DNA of 60,535 nucleotides from Candidatus Martarchaeota archaeon (GTDB lineage Archaea; Micrarchaeota; Micrarchaeia; Micrarchaeales; CABMGC01): NCBI GenBank assembly GCA_023476545.1, contig JAMCYP010000021.1, positions 1 to 60,535 of the forward strand, read 5' to 3'. Shown piece by piece: positions 17,651 to 26,804 of this stretch (position 1 is its first letter; each line of letters starts with the position of its first letter). The notes under the pieces were generated by a model. It saw only the letters and a program-made list of their open reading frames with translations, ran no database searches and was not told where the DNA came from. The position numbers and the translations under genes were made by a program.

Positions 17651-18175
17651 ATGGCAAAAGGATACGAAAAATTCGAAGTACCAAAGGAGATGGCAGATAA
17701 GTCGCTGGAAGCGCTTCGCCTTGCGAAGCAGAGCGGCACGGTAAGGAAGGGCGTGAACGAGGTCACGAAGAGCGTAGAGCGAGGAATCGCGACGCTGGTA
17801 GTGATAGCGGGAGACGTGGAACCTGAGGAGGTGGTCATGCACATACCCACCATCTGCGAACAGAAGAGGATACCTTTTGTTTTTGTTCCTACAAAGCTCG
17901 ACCTTGGAAAGGCCGCGGGACTCGGAGTTCCCTGCGCAGCAGCGGCTGTCGAGAAGGCGGGCGAAGGCCAGGCTCAGCTGAAGGAGGTGGCGAGCTGGGC
18001 ATTGGGCAAGATGGGAAGCGGAGCAAAGCAGCAGTCAGCGCCCAAGGCTGAAGCGCCAAAACCCGAGTCGCCGAAGAAGGCAGCCCCTAAGAAGGAGAAG
18101 GAGGCGAAGAAGGCCGAACCGAAGCCAGAGGCTCCGAAGGAGGAACCCGCACCGGCTCCAGCCCCGGCACAGTGA
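17651..18175 (+). CDS. rpl7ae: ribosomal protein L7Ae with long A/P/K/E-rich C-terminal tail
   Basis: LRLAKQSGTVRKGVNEVTKSVERGIATLVVIAGDVEPEEVVMHIPTICEQKRIPFVFVPTKLDLGKAAG. Confidence 0.95.
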   Translation: MAKGYEKFEVPKEMADKSLEALRLAKQSGTVRKGVNEVTKSVERGIATLVVIAGDVEPEEVVMHIPTICEQKRIPFVFVPTKLDLGKAAGLGVPCAAAAVEKAGEGQAQLKEVASWALGKMGSGAKQQSAPKAEAPKPESPKKAAPKKEKEAKKAEPKPEAPKEEPAPAPAPAQ

Positions 18176-18193
18176 TCATAGGTTGATATTAGC

Positions 18194-18424
18194 ATGGCAG
18201 ATGAACAGCCCAAGCAGTTCGATGGCTTCCTGGCGGAGATAGTCGAGATACAGCCCCGAAAGACCGGAATGTTCGGCTCAATAATACAGGCGATGTGCAA
18301 GATCATGGAGGGCAAGGACAAGGGAAGGGTCATAAGGAGGAACCTCAGCGGAAGGGCCAAGGTCGGCGATATGATAAGGCTCGGAGACACGACCAGGGAG
18401 GACAAGCCCATACACATCAAGTGA
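18194..18424 (+). CDS. rps28e: ribosomal protein S28e
   Basis: GFLAEIVEIQPRKTGMFGSIIQAMCKIMEGKDKGRVIRRNLSGRAKVGDMIRLGDTTRE. Confidence 0.9.
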   Translation: MADEQPKQFDGFLAEIVEIQPRKTGMFGSIIQAMCKIMEGKDKGRVIRRNLSGRAKVGDMIRLGDTTREDKPIHIK

Positions 18425-18428
18425 TTGC

Positions 18429-18605
18429 ATGAAGTGCGCCTATTGCACAAGGGAGATCGAGAAGGGATCCGGCATAATGTACGTCAGGAGAACCGGAGCG
18501 GTGCGATACTACTGCTCCGACCGCTGCTACGAGTTCGACGTGGTGCAGCGCAAGAAGCAGCGCACGAAGGAGATAAAGGAACTTACCAAAACAGCCAAAA
18601 AGTAG
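18429..18605 (+). CDS. rpl24e: ribosomal protein L24e (zinc ribbon)
   Basis: 58-aa ORF read directly: MKCAYCTREIEKGSGIMYVRRTGAVRYYCSDRCYEFDVVQRKKQRTKEIKELTKTAKK; too short for the supplied ORF track. Confidence 0.9.
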   Translation: MKCAYCTREIEKGSGIMYVRRTGAVRYYCSDRCYEFDVVQRKKQRTKEIKELTKTAKK

Positions 18606-18623
18606 AAGCGCCTAGTTCTTTTT

Positions 18624-19778
18624 ATGGAGTTCAAGGAGGGAGAGAGCCTCATCGTTGTCCACTTTGGCGAGCTGTGGCTCAAGGGCAGGAACAGAAACGA
18701 TTACATAAGGCTGCTCGAGGGCAACATAAGGGAGCAGCTCTCCGACGAGTCCTTTATGCTGGAGCGTCGCTTCGACAGGCTGGTGGTCAGGCCCGACAGC
18801 GCGAAGGACTCCGCGACAATAGCGTCCAAACTGAAGAAGGTGTTTGGGATAAGCACCATAGAGCTCTCCGTGGTCTCGGCTCCGGAACTGAAGAAGATCG
18901 CGGCGGCTGCGAAGGACCTGCTCTCTCGCGAGCCACGGCCGAAGAGCGTCAGGATCAACTCGCACAGGGCATACAAGCAGCTTCCCTTCAAGTCTACTGA
19001 CGTGGTTGAGGAGGTGAGGAAGGCTGCGGAGAAGGCCGGCGTAGAACCGATGATCCGCGACTATGAGCGCGAGCTAAACATAAGCGTGACAAAGGATGCT
19101 GCCTTCCTGACGCTCAACAAGGAGAGGGGCGCTGGCGGCCTTCCCGTGGGAAGCTCCGGCAGGGCGATAGTCCTGATATCCGGCGGCATAGACTCACCAG
19201 TGGCAGCTTGGTATGCGATGAAACGCGGACTCGCCCCGGTCTACCTGCACGTGCACGCTTTCAGGGAGAACTCCGAGGCTGAGAACGGGAAGATGGCAGA
19301 GATACTCGGCGTGCTCTCCGGGTTCTGTCCAGCATCGAGAGCATACTTCGTCCCGTCGTACGCCTTCCAGGCCAACTCCACCCGATTCGGAAAGTACGAG
19401 CTCGTCCTCCTGAAGGCATTCATGCTCAGGCTGGCGGAGAAGCTGGCGAAGAAGGAGGGCGCCGGCGTGATCGTAACCGGAGAGAGCCTGGGCCAGGTGG
19501 CGTCGCAGACCTCTAGCAACCTGATGGCGGAGCAGCAGGGGATCAAGCTTCCGATACTGCGCCCCCTGATAGGGCTCGACAAGGAGGAGATAGTGCAGCT
19601 GGCGAAGAGGATCGGCACCTTCGAACCCTCGATCAAGCCGTACAAGGACGTCTGCTCCATAAACGCGAAGAACCCCAAGACGAAGAGCAAGGCAGCTGAT
19701 GTGAAGCAGATGCTGAAGAAGATGGGAGTCGGGCGGATAGTTGCAAGGAGCATCGCCGCGTCGAGCGTTTCAGGCTAG
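18624..19778 (+). CDS. thiI: tRNA 4-thiouridine synthetase ThiI family
   Basis: HFGELWLKGRNRNDYI, PVGSSGRAIVLISGGIDSPVAAWYAMKRG, VTGESLGQVASQTSSNL. Confidence 0.9.
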   Translation: MEFKEGESLIVVHFGELWLKGRNRNDYIRLLEGNIREQLSDESFMLERRFDRLVVRPDSAKDSATIASKLKKVFGISTIELSVVSAPELKKIAAAAKDLLSREPRPKSVRINSHRAYKQLPFKSTDVVEEVRKAAEKAGVEPMIRDYERELNISVTKDAAFLTLNKERGAGGLPVGSSGRAIVLISGGIDSPVAAWYAMKRGLAPVYLHVHAFRENSEAENGKMAEILGVLSGFCPASRAYFVPSYAFQANSTRFGKYELVLLKAFMLRLAEKLAKKEGAGVIVTGESLGQVASQTSSNLMAEQQGIKLPILRPLIGLDKEEIVQLAKRIGTFEPSIKPYKDVCSINAKNPKTKSKAADVKQMLKKMGVGRIVARSIAASSVSG

Positions 19779-19813
19779 CAAACGTTTTATATGTACTGGT
19801 TTTATCTTAGAAC

Positions 19814-20434
19814 ATGGACCTGCTGGCGCGCACACTGATCTTAGCTGTGATACTGATAGCCATAATCTTCGGCGTCTACTACGCGCTACAGAACAGCGTA
19901 TTCCAGCACGTTACGCAGCAGCAGGCGGCATCGCTGGTCACCTCTGACCTGCAGCGCCTCTATCCCAGCGCTTTGATAAACATAACAAACAACACGCCTT
20001 CCAACTACTCCGGAAGCTGGCACGTTGTGGCCTCGGTGGTGCTCAACTCAACTTCGGTCTGCCCGTCATACTTCGTCTACACGTTCGACTATCCGCAGTT
20101 CGGCTTCGTCTACAGGGTGGACAACACGTACACGAGCAACTGCGTCGTATACGGGCTCAGCAACAAGTCATTCATCATCTCCTCCTTCCCGGTGGCGGTG
20201 ACAAGGGCTTACACGCTCGGAATACCCGCAGTGAAGGCTTTCGTTGAAGGCTCGGGATTCAGCAACGTGGTCACCCACGCAAACTTCTTCAACTACACCG
20301 ACGTGCAGGGCAGCAACTACACCAACGTCTGGATCGTAAACTACTCATCGCCTGAGAAGAACTACACGCTGTACGTGGCTCTCTCGCAGCTGAACGGCAC
20401 GCTGCTCAAGACCTTCAACATCTCGAGCTCATAG
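19814..20434 (+). CDS. hypothetical membrane-anchored extracellular protein
   Basis: N-terminal TM LLARTLILAVILIAIIFGVYYAL; N-glycosylation-like sites. Confidence 0.6.
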   Translation: MDLLARTLILAVILIAIIFGVYYALQNSVFQHVTQQQAASLVTSDLQRLYPSALINITNNTPSNYSGSWHVVASVVLNSTSVCPSYFVYTFDYPQFGFVYRVDNTYTSNCVVYGLSNKSFIISSFPVAVTRAYTLGIPAVKAFVEGSGFSNVVTHANFFNYTDVQGSNYTNVWIVNYSSPEKNYTLYVALSQLNGTLLKTFNISSS

Positions 20435-20884
20435 ATGCCTGATTAGAACCAGCGACTCCTCCCCTTCCTGCTCCCTGAAACCGCAGCGCGAGAAGAACCT
20501 CGCCGCGCCCTCGTTCCTGTCGTCCACCTCCGCGTATACCTCGAGCATCTTGAACAGCCTGGCCTTGTCAGCGCACCTCTCCACCAGCCTCCGCCCCAGG
20601 CCTTTGCCCCTGTGCGCCTTGTCTACTATTATGCCTATCATCCCGCCAGCGTCTGTGGTCTTTGCTATCTCGCAGTCTGCGATCACCTGGCCGTTGTCTA
20701 TCGCTATCAGGTCAGCAACAGTGCGGCCGCGCATCCCGTCCAGCTTCTTCCTCATTATGGACTCTAGCTCTTCGGTGCTGGGTCTTGCACTGAATGTGGT
20801 GGCGAACGGTATCTCGTCATAGATCCTCAATATAAGCGCGGCCAGGCCTGCAAAGTCGCCCTCGTCCGGCTCCCTTATCTGCAT
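20429..20884 (-). CDS. GNAT family N-acetyltransferase
   Basis: GMIGIIVDKAHRGKGLGRRLVERCADKARLFKMLEVYAEVDDRNEGAARFFSRCGF. Confidence 0.9.
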   Translation of the reverse strand: MQIREPDEGDFAGLAALILRIYDEIPFATTFSARPSTEELESIMRKKLDGMRGRTVADLIAIDNGQVIADCEIAKTTDAGGMIGIIVDKAHRGKGLGRRLVERCADKARLFKMLEVYAEVDDRNEGAARFFSRCGFREQEGEESLVLIRHL

Positions 20885-20925
20885 CCAAATACGGTTTTAA
20901 GCTTTCTCATTTTAATATCTGTGCG

Positions 20926-21120
20926 ATGACGATTTCTAAACTGACGGCAAAGAAGATACTGAAGAGCGTGGGCGGCGCGCGCATAAGCGAGAGCGCAGCC
21001 ATGGAGCTGTCTGAGACGCTCAACGCGTATGCCTACTCTATAGCAAGGAAGGCGGTCAAGCTGGCAAAGCACGCTAGGCGAAAAACAGTGAAGAGCTCGG
21101 ATATCCGACTGGCTAAATGA
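20926..21120 (+). CDS. archaeal histone
   Basis: ARISESAAMELSETLNAYAYSIARKAVKLAKHARRKTVKSSDIRLAK, single histone fold. Confidence 0.9.
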   Translation: MTISKLTAKKILKSVGGARISESAAMELSETLNAYAYSIARKAVKLAKHARRKTVKSSDIRLAK

Positions 21121-21394
21121 CGATTCCGAACCACTGCAGTATGACTATCGTGCCTATTCCTGCAATTCCGAAGATCGCGGTGGATATGATGACCGGCAGC
21201 GTGAATGGTATTGACATGCCGAAGTAGGAGTTCGCCAGGTAGAGTGTGATGAAGCCGAGTATCGTGTTTGATATAACTCCAAAGATCAGCTTGAAGAAGA
21301 GCTTGCCGATCTTCCACAGAACCACCGCCACTATTGCCAATGCTATTAGCAGCCATACGCCAGAAAGCGCGGTTCCGAATATAGTAATTGCCAT
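21113..21394 (-). CDS. BofA-like small membrane protein
   Basis: WKIGKLFFKLIFGVISNTILGFITLYLANSYFGMSIPFTLPVIISTAIFGIAGIGTIVILQWFGI; start at ATG 21394 because the longer ORF covers the RNase P RNA. Confidence 0.6.
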   Translation of the reverse strand: MAITIFGTALSGVWLLIALAIVAVVLWKIGKLFFKLIFGVISNTILGFITLYLANSYFGMSIPFTLPVIISTAIFGIAGIGTIVILQWFGIVI

Positions 21395-21438
21395 CTCATC
21401 CCGCATAGCCTTATAAACCATAAGAATAAAAAGATGTC

Positions 21439-21675
21439 CAGTGGTGTGCGGGTGGCTTACGGTCGCAAGACCGAGGAAGCTCCCTCCACGCAGAGCATGC
21501 AGAGGGCTTAAGGCCCGAATCGGAAAAGAAACGCAGCGCAAGTGTACACAAGCGATGACAAGACGAGCGTGCATGTGTGCTTGAAACGGCCGAGGTGCAT
21601 GCTGTGAGCGCGCAAGGCAACAGCCGCTTAGTCGAATGCCACCTAGAACAGAAGAGGGGCTACGGCACACCACTG
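21439..21675 (+). ncRNA. rnpB: RNase P RNA
   Basis: 11-bp P1 cagtggtgtgc (21439-21449) / gcacaccactg (21665-21675); CR-I-like gaggaagctccc; 3' conserved block ttagtcgaatgccacctagaacagaagaggggctac. Confidence 0.9.
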
Positions 21676-21710
21676 ATGCTTAATTCGCAAATTGGTTGGA
21701 GTGGGAAACG

Positions 21711-22790
21711 ATGGGTGGGGCTTCTAGCTTCGTAACCGGTGTTCTAACCACAGTAACCGCGCTGCTGATCGCGTTGGTCGCTTACTCGCTGATCACACAC
21801 TATGCGCTTAACCAGAACAACCCTCTCTCCTCATTCGTGAACGTCACGTCCACGGTAGTGTCCACGGTCACCACTGCAGGGTCTGCGCCCGCCACCACAA
21901 CCGTGCAGTCCAACTACACGCAGACGAGCGCCGCGCTGGAGCAGTACGCACTCGGCCTGATCAACGCGGACCGGCAGAAGTACGGGCTTGGCAATGTCAC
22001 GCTCTCTAGCGAGCCGTCCGCGCAGCAGCATTCGGACAGCATGCTTGTCAACAATTACTTCAGCCACTGGGATCCGTACGGGATGAAGCCGTACATGCGC
22101 TACACCCTGGTCGGCGGCCTCGGGGCCGCGACCGAGAACGTGGCCTATAGGGAGAGCGAGAGTTGCGGAGTGTTCGGATGCACGGGCAACGTGAACGTCA
22201 AGCAGGCGCTGCAGCAGATGGAGTACGACATGATGTACAACGACTCAGCGTGCTGCAACAACGGGCACAGGGACAACATACTCGATCCCAACCACAACCA
22301 GGTCAGCATAGGGATAGCGTACAACTCGAGTAGCGTCTACTTCACCGAAGACTTCATAGACAACTACATAAACTGGAGCAACTATGGGATCAATCCCTCA
22401 ACTGACGAGATGTACGTGGAGGGCAAGATCAACGGCGGCAGCACCCTCTCTACAGTGCAGATCGCATACGACAAGCCAGTGGAGAACATGACCGTTGCCC
22501 AGCTGGACAACACCTCATCGTACAGCTACGGGCCAACGATCGCGGGGGTGGTCAGCAGCCCGCTTTATTACTACGCGAACATAGAGACGATAGTCGCAGA
22601 CCAATACAGCACCAGCGGAAAGAGCTTCAGCGTCGCGTTCAACATGCACAACACCATAAGCAAGAACGGCCCTGGAGAGTACACGGTGCTGGTCTGGCTG
22701 AACAACACCTCAGGGGCGGGCTTCGTGGGCTCGACATACACCGTATTTGCGGGCGCAGGCGGCAGTATCTACACCCCGAAAAACGTCTAG
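21711..22790 (+). CDS. CAP/SCP (PR-1-like) domain extracellular protein
   Basis: TM anchor; ALGLINADRQKYGLGNVTLSSEPSAQQHSDSMLVNNYFSHWDPYG; GHRDNILDPNHNQVSIGIAY. Confidence 0.85.
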   Translation: MGGASSFVTGVLTTVTALLIALVAYSLITHYALNQNNPLSSFVNVTSTVVSTVTTAGSAPATTTVQSNYTQTSAALEQYALGLINADRQKYGLGNVTLSSEPSAQQHSDSMLVNNYFSHWDPYGMKPYMRYTLVGGLGAATENVAYRESESCGVFGCTGNVNVKQALQQMEYDMMYNDSACCNNGHRDNILDPNHNQVSIGIAYNSSSVYFTEDFIDNYINWSNYGINPSTDEMYVEGKINGGSTLSTVQIAYDKPVENMTVAQLDNTSSYSYGPTIAGVVSSPLYYYANIETIVADQYSTSGKSFSVAFNMHNTISKNGPGEYTVLVWLNNTSGAGFVGSTYTVFAGAGGSIYTPKNV

Positions 22791-22863
22791 AGACGCACCA
22801 GCAAGGGTTAAAGGTGTTCCCTTCAAGAACCATCTTGCCAGTTTGGAACCGGTGTGACTAGTT

Positions 22864-23180
22864 ATGCTGCCAGTAGGATTAGTCTTCATATTCATCGCGG
22901 GCATCTCGTTCCTAGGATTCATAATAAACGCCCTGTTCGAAAAGGTCAAGATAACCAGCATACTGCCGCTCATGGTAATGGGCCTGCTCGTGGGCCCGGT
23001 CATGGGGCTGATAAGCACCAACACGTAGAGCACGATAACGCAGTTGGCGCCCTACGTAGCCGCTATCGCCATCTCCTTCATAATCCTCGACGTCGGAATC
23101 AACATCAAGCTGAAGAGCCCCGATCATGCCGACTATCTGGTCGCTGTTCGCCTTCACGTTCCGCTAATTCCACGGCATCT
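22864..23180 (+). pseudogene. N-terminal remnant of a cation:proton antiporter (CPA family)
   Basis: MLPVGLVFIFIAGISFLGFIINALFEKVKITSILPLMVMGLLVGPVMGLISTNT, in-frame TAG (23026-23028), then same-frame STITQLAPYVAAIAISFIILDVGINIKLKS; apparent frameshift afterwards (IMPTIWSLFAFTFR in another frame); no C-terminal part. Confidence 0.65.
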
Positions 23181-23200
23181 CGTACTCCCCCTGCTGGTTT

Positions 23201-23275
23201 TGCTCCGACCGGGATTTGAACCCGAGTTACAGACTTGAGAGGCCTGTGTCCTTGACCGGACTAGACGATCGGAGC
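23201..23275 (-). tRNA. tRNA-Glu (CUC)
   Basis: reverse complement gives acceptor GCTCCGA/TCGGAGC, anticodon loop CTCTCAA, T arm GGGTTCAAATCCC. Confidence 0.9.
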
Positions 23276-23325
23276 ACGCTTTTATAGGTTCTTTGCCTGA
23301 ATATATAATAGTTACGCGTGTTCTC

Positions 23326-24540
23326 ATGCTTCTGTACGAAAAGTATACTCCGCACTCGCTGAAAGAGCTGATAGGGAACAGGTTAGGCATAGCTCGGGTC
23401 GGGAAGTTCGGCACTGAAGTGAGTTCTGGCAAGAAGCCAAAGCCGATACTGATCTACGGCCCGAGTGGCACTGGGAAGACCGTGGCGCTGCGCGCGCTCG
23501 CGGAACAGAACGGGTTCGAGACACTGGAGCTGACCTCAAGCGACTACCGCGACGCGGAGACGCTGAAGAAGAGGCTGCTTCCCGCGGCCAGCAGCCGTGG
23601 CCTCTTCGCAAAGACCACGCTCATAATATTCGACGAGATTGACGAGCTTTCGGGGAGGTTCGACAAGGGTGCCGAGAGCGTCATAACGCAGATGCTCAAG
23701 GAGACAAAGCAGCCTATCGCTTTCACCGCAATGGACTTCTGGGACAGGCGCATAAGCTTCCTCAGAACCCGCGTGGACAGGGTAGAGTTCAAGAAGCTGG
23801 AGTCGAAGGAGCTGATAGCGTACATGAGGTCGATCTGCGAGGCCGAGAAACAACAGGTGGAGGAAGGCGTGCTGCGCGAGATCGCATACAGGGGAGACGG
23901 CGATGTGCGCGCGTCCCTGAACGACCTCCAGATGGTCTTCATGGGCGGGAACGATATACTGGACAACCTTGTAGTCAGGAACCGCAAGCTTGAGATATTC
24001 CGTGTGCTTGATCGCATCTTCATGACCAACAGCTTCTCCATGGCGAAGACCGCAGTGGAGACCAGCGACGTAGACCTGGACATGCTGATAAACTGGGTTG
24101 ACGAGAACATACCAAACAGGTACTGGATAAAAGAGTCGGTAAACAAGGCGTACGAGCACCTCTCCTTCGCGAGCAGGTTCTTCGAGATGGCGGAAAGAGT
24201 GCGTTACTACGGCTACATGAAATACACGAACGTGGGCATCGCCGGAGTGTCGATTTCGAGCGGTGGGAACACCAAGTACGTCAGCCCGTACGCCTTCCCT
24301 TCAAGGGTCAAGTACCTCAGCACCACAAAGGAGGCGAGAGGCGTGCAGAACAGGATCGCATACAAGTTCTCCCCGTACCTGCACACCAACAAGCACGAGA
24401 TAATTGGCTTGTATCTGCCCCTCTTCCAGAAGCTCTTTGAGAAGGTATCGGCGGAGAGGAGAGGGGAGATTGTAGACTCCCTCGAGAACGATTTCAAGCT
24501 GGAGAAGGACGAGATCGAGTTCCTCGCGCCAAACTCCTAG
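23326..24540 (+). CDS. rfcL: replication factor C large subunit
   Basis: LLYEKYTPHSLKELIGN, ILIYGPSGTGKTVALRALAEQ, LIIFDEIDELSGR, RGDGDVRASLNDLQ. Confidence 0.92.
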   Translation: MLLYEKYTPHSLKELIGNRLGIARVGKFGTEVSSGKKPKPILIYGPSGTGKTVALRALAEQNGFETLELTSSDYRDAETLKKRLLPAASSRGLFAKTTLIIFDEIDELSGRFDKGAESVITQMLKETKQPIAFTAMDFWDRRISFLRTRVDRVEFKKLESKELIAYMRSICEAEKQQVEEGVLREIAYRGDGDVRASLNDLQMVFMGGNDILDNLVVRNRKLEIFRVLDRIFMTNSFSMAKTAVETSDVDLDMLINWVDENIPNRYWIKESVNKAYEHLSFASRFFEMAERVRYYGYMKYTNVGIAGVSISSGGNTKYVSPYAFPSRVKYLSTTKEARGVQNRIAYKFSPYLHTNKHEIIGLYLPLFQKLFEKVSAERRGEIVDSLENDFKLEKDEIEFLAPNS

Positions 24541-25055
24541 GCGTATCTGCGCAGCGCGCTGTACTCTGCCTGGGACAAGAACTCGCTTGTTTTAAGGACC
24601 GCAAGGTCTCCTGGCGCTATTCCACACTGGTTTGCACGTGGCTCATCAACAACTATGTAGTCGCCGAGCGTCTTCTTTATGTCCAATCCGCCAGGCTCAC
24701 CACCCTCATTTATCACCACTTTGCTGTCTGCGCCTGTCAGCAGTTCGTCGCCCTCCCTGAGAAAGCCCAAGAGCCTATCAAAGTTTCTCACCAGCGTGTG
24801 GTTGAACACTCGCATCACGTCATCCACCCCGCGCTGCAGCTCTGTCAGTCTTATGATGTCCATGTCAAAGACGGTGTCTTGTATTTCTGGCCTAACCGAA
24901 AACGACTGTATCGCCTTACTGGCTATCTGCGCACTTTCCTGCGTTCCTATCTCCCCGCTCATCACCGGCTGGGTTACCCTCAGCATGCCAAACTCCGCGC
25001 TAGCGTCGCTTCGCAACGTTCTAAGCGTGCAGATAAGTCTAACGGTTTCAGACAC
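24537..25055 (-). CDS. hypothetical protein
   Basis: 172-aa ORF in an otherwise empty interval; no family recognised. Confidence 0.55.
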   Translation of the reverse strand: MSETVRLICTLRTLRSDASAEFGMLRVTQPVMSGEIGTQESAQIASKAIQSFSVRPEIQDTVFDMDIIRLTELQRGVDDVMRVFNHTLVRNFDRLLGFLREGDELLTGADSKVVINEGGEPGGLDIKKTLGDYIVVDEPRANQCGIAPGDLAVLKTSEFLSQAEYSALRRYA

Positions 25056-25124
25056 GTTCTCCCGGTCGCGCGCATACTAGAGCTGAAATATTTAAAAAGA
25101 CTGTATACAACCTACGGACAACTG

Positions 25125-26804
25125 TCAATCTCTGCCGGCGGCGCTCTCCTTCCCCGGATTCAACCACTCTGAGAGCTCTATCTCAAAGCCTACAGCCGGC
25201 TCTTCTATTCCGAAACGGGTCAAGACTTCCGGGTGCACCTCTCCCAGAACTCCTATGCTCTTTTTGTCTACTTCGACAGTTGCGCACCTCCCCTCTATGA
25301 AGCTTCGGTTATCGGTCTCGGTCATCGTGCACTCGGAACCGAGCGCGCGCAGCATGCCCTCGAGCGCGGCCTTTGCCTCGTTGAAGTTGGCTTTTGAATG
25401 GCACGATACCGCCGCGAGGTGGTACCTCTCCTCCGGAGCGTTCCCCCTTATTCCGAATACCATATCCGCCTCAAAGAGCCTGAGCGGGAAGCTGTCGTGC
25501 ATCGACTGGCCTACGCCTTTCAGCAACGAGGGCAGCATCCACGTGCGCAGCATCGTGGCCAACCCCGACCTCGGGTTTGTTATGTTTACGTAATCCTTCT
25601 TGTTCTCCTGGCGCATCTTGGAGAAGTTGGTCTCCTCGTTCGTAAGATAGGAGTTCATCGCCTCTTCGAACCCGAGCCCGATCATCGTCTCTATTACCGA
25701 GTCCAACCTCCTGCTCTTGGCTTCAAGGTTTCCCATCGTGCCCGAGAGCACAGGCACCGGCTGTATGTAATCGTATCCGTACCCTACCGCTATGTCCTCT
25801 ATTATGTCCTGCTCGTCGACATAATCGAGTCTGTAAGGCGGAGAGCTAACGCGTATGTTCTTGCCCACGAGCGCGGCTTCATGGCCCATCTTGTTCGCCA
25901 GGAGTATGGCGTTGTTGAAGCCTATCGTGACCCCTATCTCGCTGTCTATCTGCTTCAGCGGTATGCTGAACTTCTTTACCTTCATCTCAGGCAGCATGCG
26001 CCCTCTCCCGCCGTATGCCACCTCGACCCTGCTTACCTTGAATCCTCGGTCGATGAAGTCAGCGGCAAGAAGATCAGCCGTGCCCTCTATTATCTCCCTG
26101 GTGCCGCCGGTTATGTCGACGAGCATGCGAGTGGTGCTGGCAGACACCCGTGTCCTCTCCGAGTTGATTACCGGTATGAGCGACATCGTGCCCTTCTTGT
26201 CCTTCAGAGCGACGTACCTGTCGCCCTCCCTGCACAGCTTCTCGTATCTCTTCCCGCGCTTGTCGCTGCCCATCACCGCGCTGTACTTCATCTTGGTCTT
26301 CGAGCCAAGCGGCACGAACTCTTCGTCCTCGTAGGCGTCGTAGGTCAGCGGACCGTGCACGTCCCGCATGTCGTGCAGGCCGAGCGCTATTCTGACCCTC
26401 TTCCTGCCGTATGTGTTGCTCAGCTTTTCGGTGAAGTTGATTATGTCGAGCAGATCGTCCTCTCCGAGCCGCATGTTCTCTACAACAAGCGCCGCTATGT
26501 ACGGCCTGATCTTGGATACGTGGCTCCCGACGCTGATCTTCAGGCCGTCACCCTTTCCGACGCTGTAGCCGAAGCTCCTGCTCCTCCTCATGTAGTATCT
26601 TACCGCCCTGGCAAGGCCGAGCGTACTTATCATGTCCGGCCTGTTTGCCGGGTACTCCACCTCGATCTCCTCTGCCGTTATCCTCTTCACGTTAGGCCCC
26701 ATGCTCTCTATGTTCTTCACCAGCTCCTTGTCGTCTGTCTTGAAGCCCAGCACCTTGAGCATGTACTTCTTGCTGTGTATCGTTACCGGCATCTCAAACC
26801 CCAC
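25125..26804 (-). CDS. pheT: phenylalanyl-tRNA synthetase beta subunit
   Basis: VEYPANRPDMISTLGLARAVRYYM, SSPPYRLDYVDEQDIIEDIAVGYGYDYI, GVLGEVHPEVLTRFGIEEPAVGFEIEL. Confidence 0.95.
   Translation of the reverse strand: MGFEMPVTIHSKKYMLKVLGFKTDDKELVKNIESMGPNVKRITAEEIEVEYPANRPDMISTLGLARAVRYYMRRSRSFGYSVGKGDGLKISVGSHVSKIRPYIAALVVENMRLGEDDLLDIINFTEKLSNTYGRKRVRIALGLHDMRDVHGPLTYDAYEDEEFVPLGSKTKMKYSAVMGSDKRGKRYEKLCREGDRYVALKDKKGTMSLIPVINSERTRVSASTTRMLVDITGGTREIIEGTADLLAADFIDRGFKVSRVEVAYGGRGRMLPEMKVKKFSIPLKQIDSEIGVTIGFNNAILLANKMGHEAALVGKNIRVSSPPYRLDYVDEQDIIEDIAVGYGYDYIQPVPVLSGTMGNLEAKSRRLDSVIETMIGLGFEEAMNSYLTNEETNFSKMRQENKKDYVNITNPRSGLATMLRTWMLPSLLKGVGQSMHDSFPLRLFEADMVFGIRGNAPEERYHLAAVSCHSKANFNEAKAALEGMLRALGSECTMTETDNRSFIEGRCATVEVDKKSIGVLGEVHPEVLTRFGIEEPAVGFEIELSEWLNPGKESAAGRD

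Noticed and set aside
21395-21673. N-terminal extension of the minus-strand ORF 21113-21673
   Set aside because: Covers the RNase P RNA gene; the membrane protein most likely starts at 21394.
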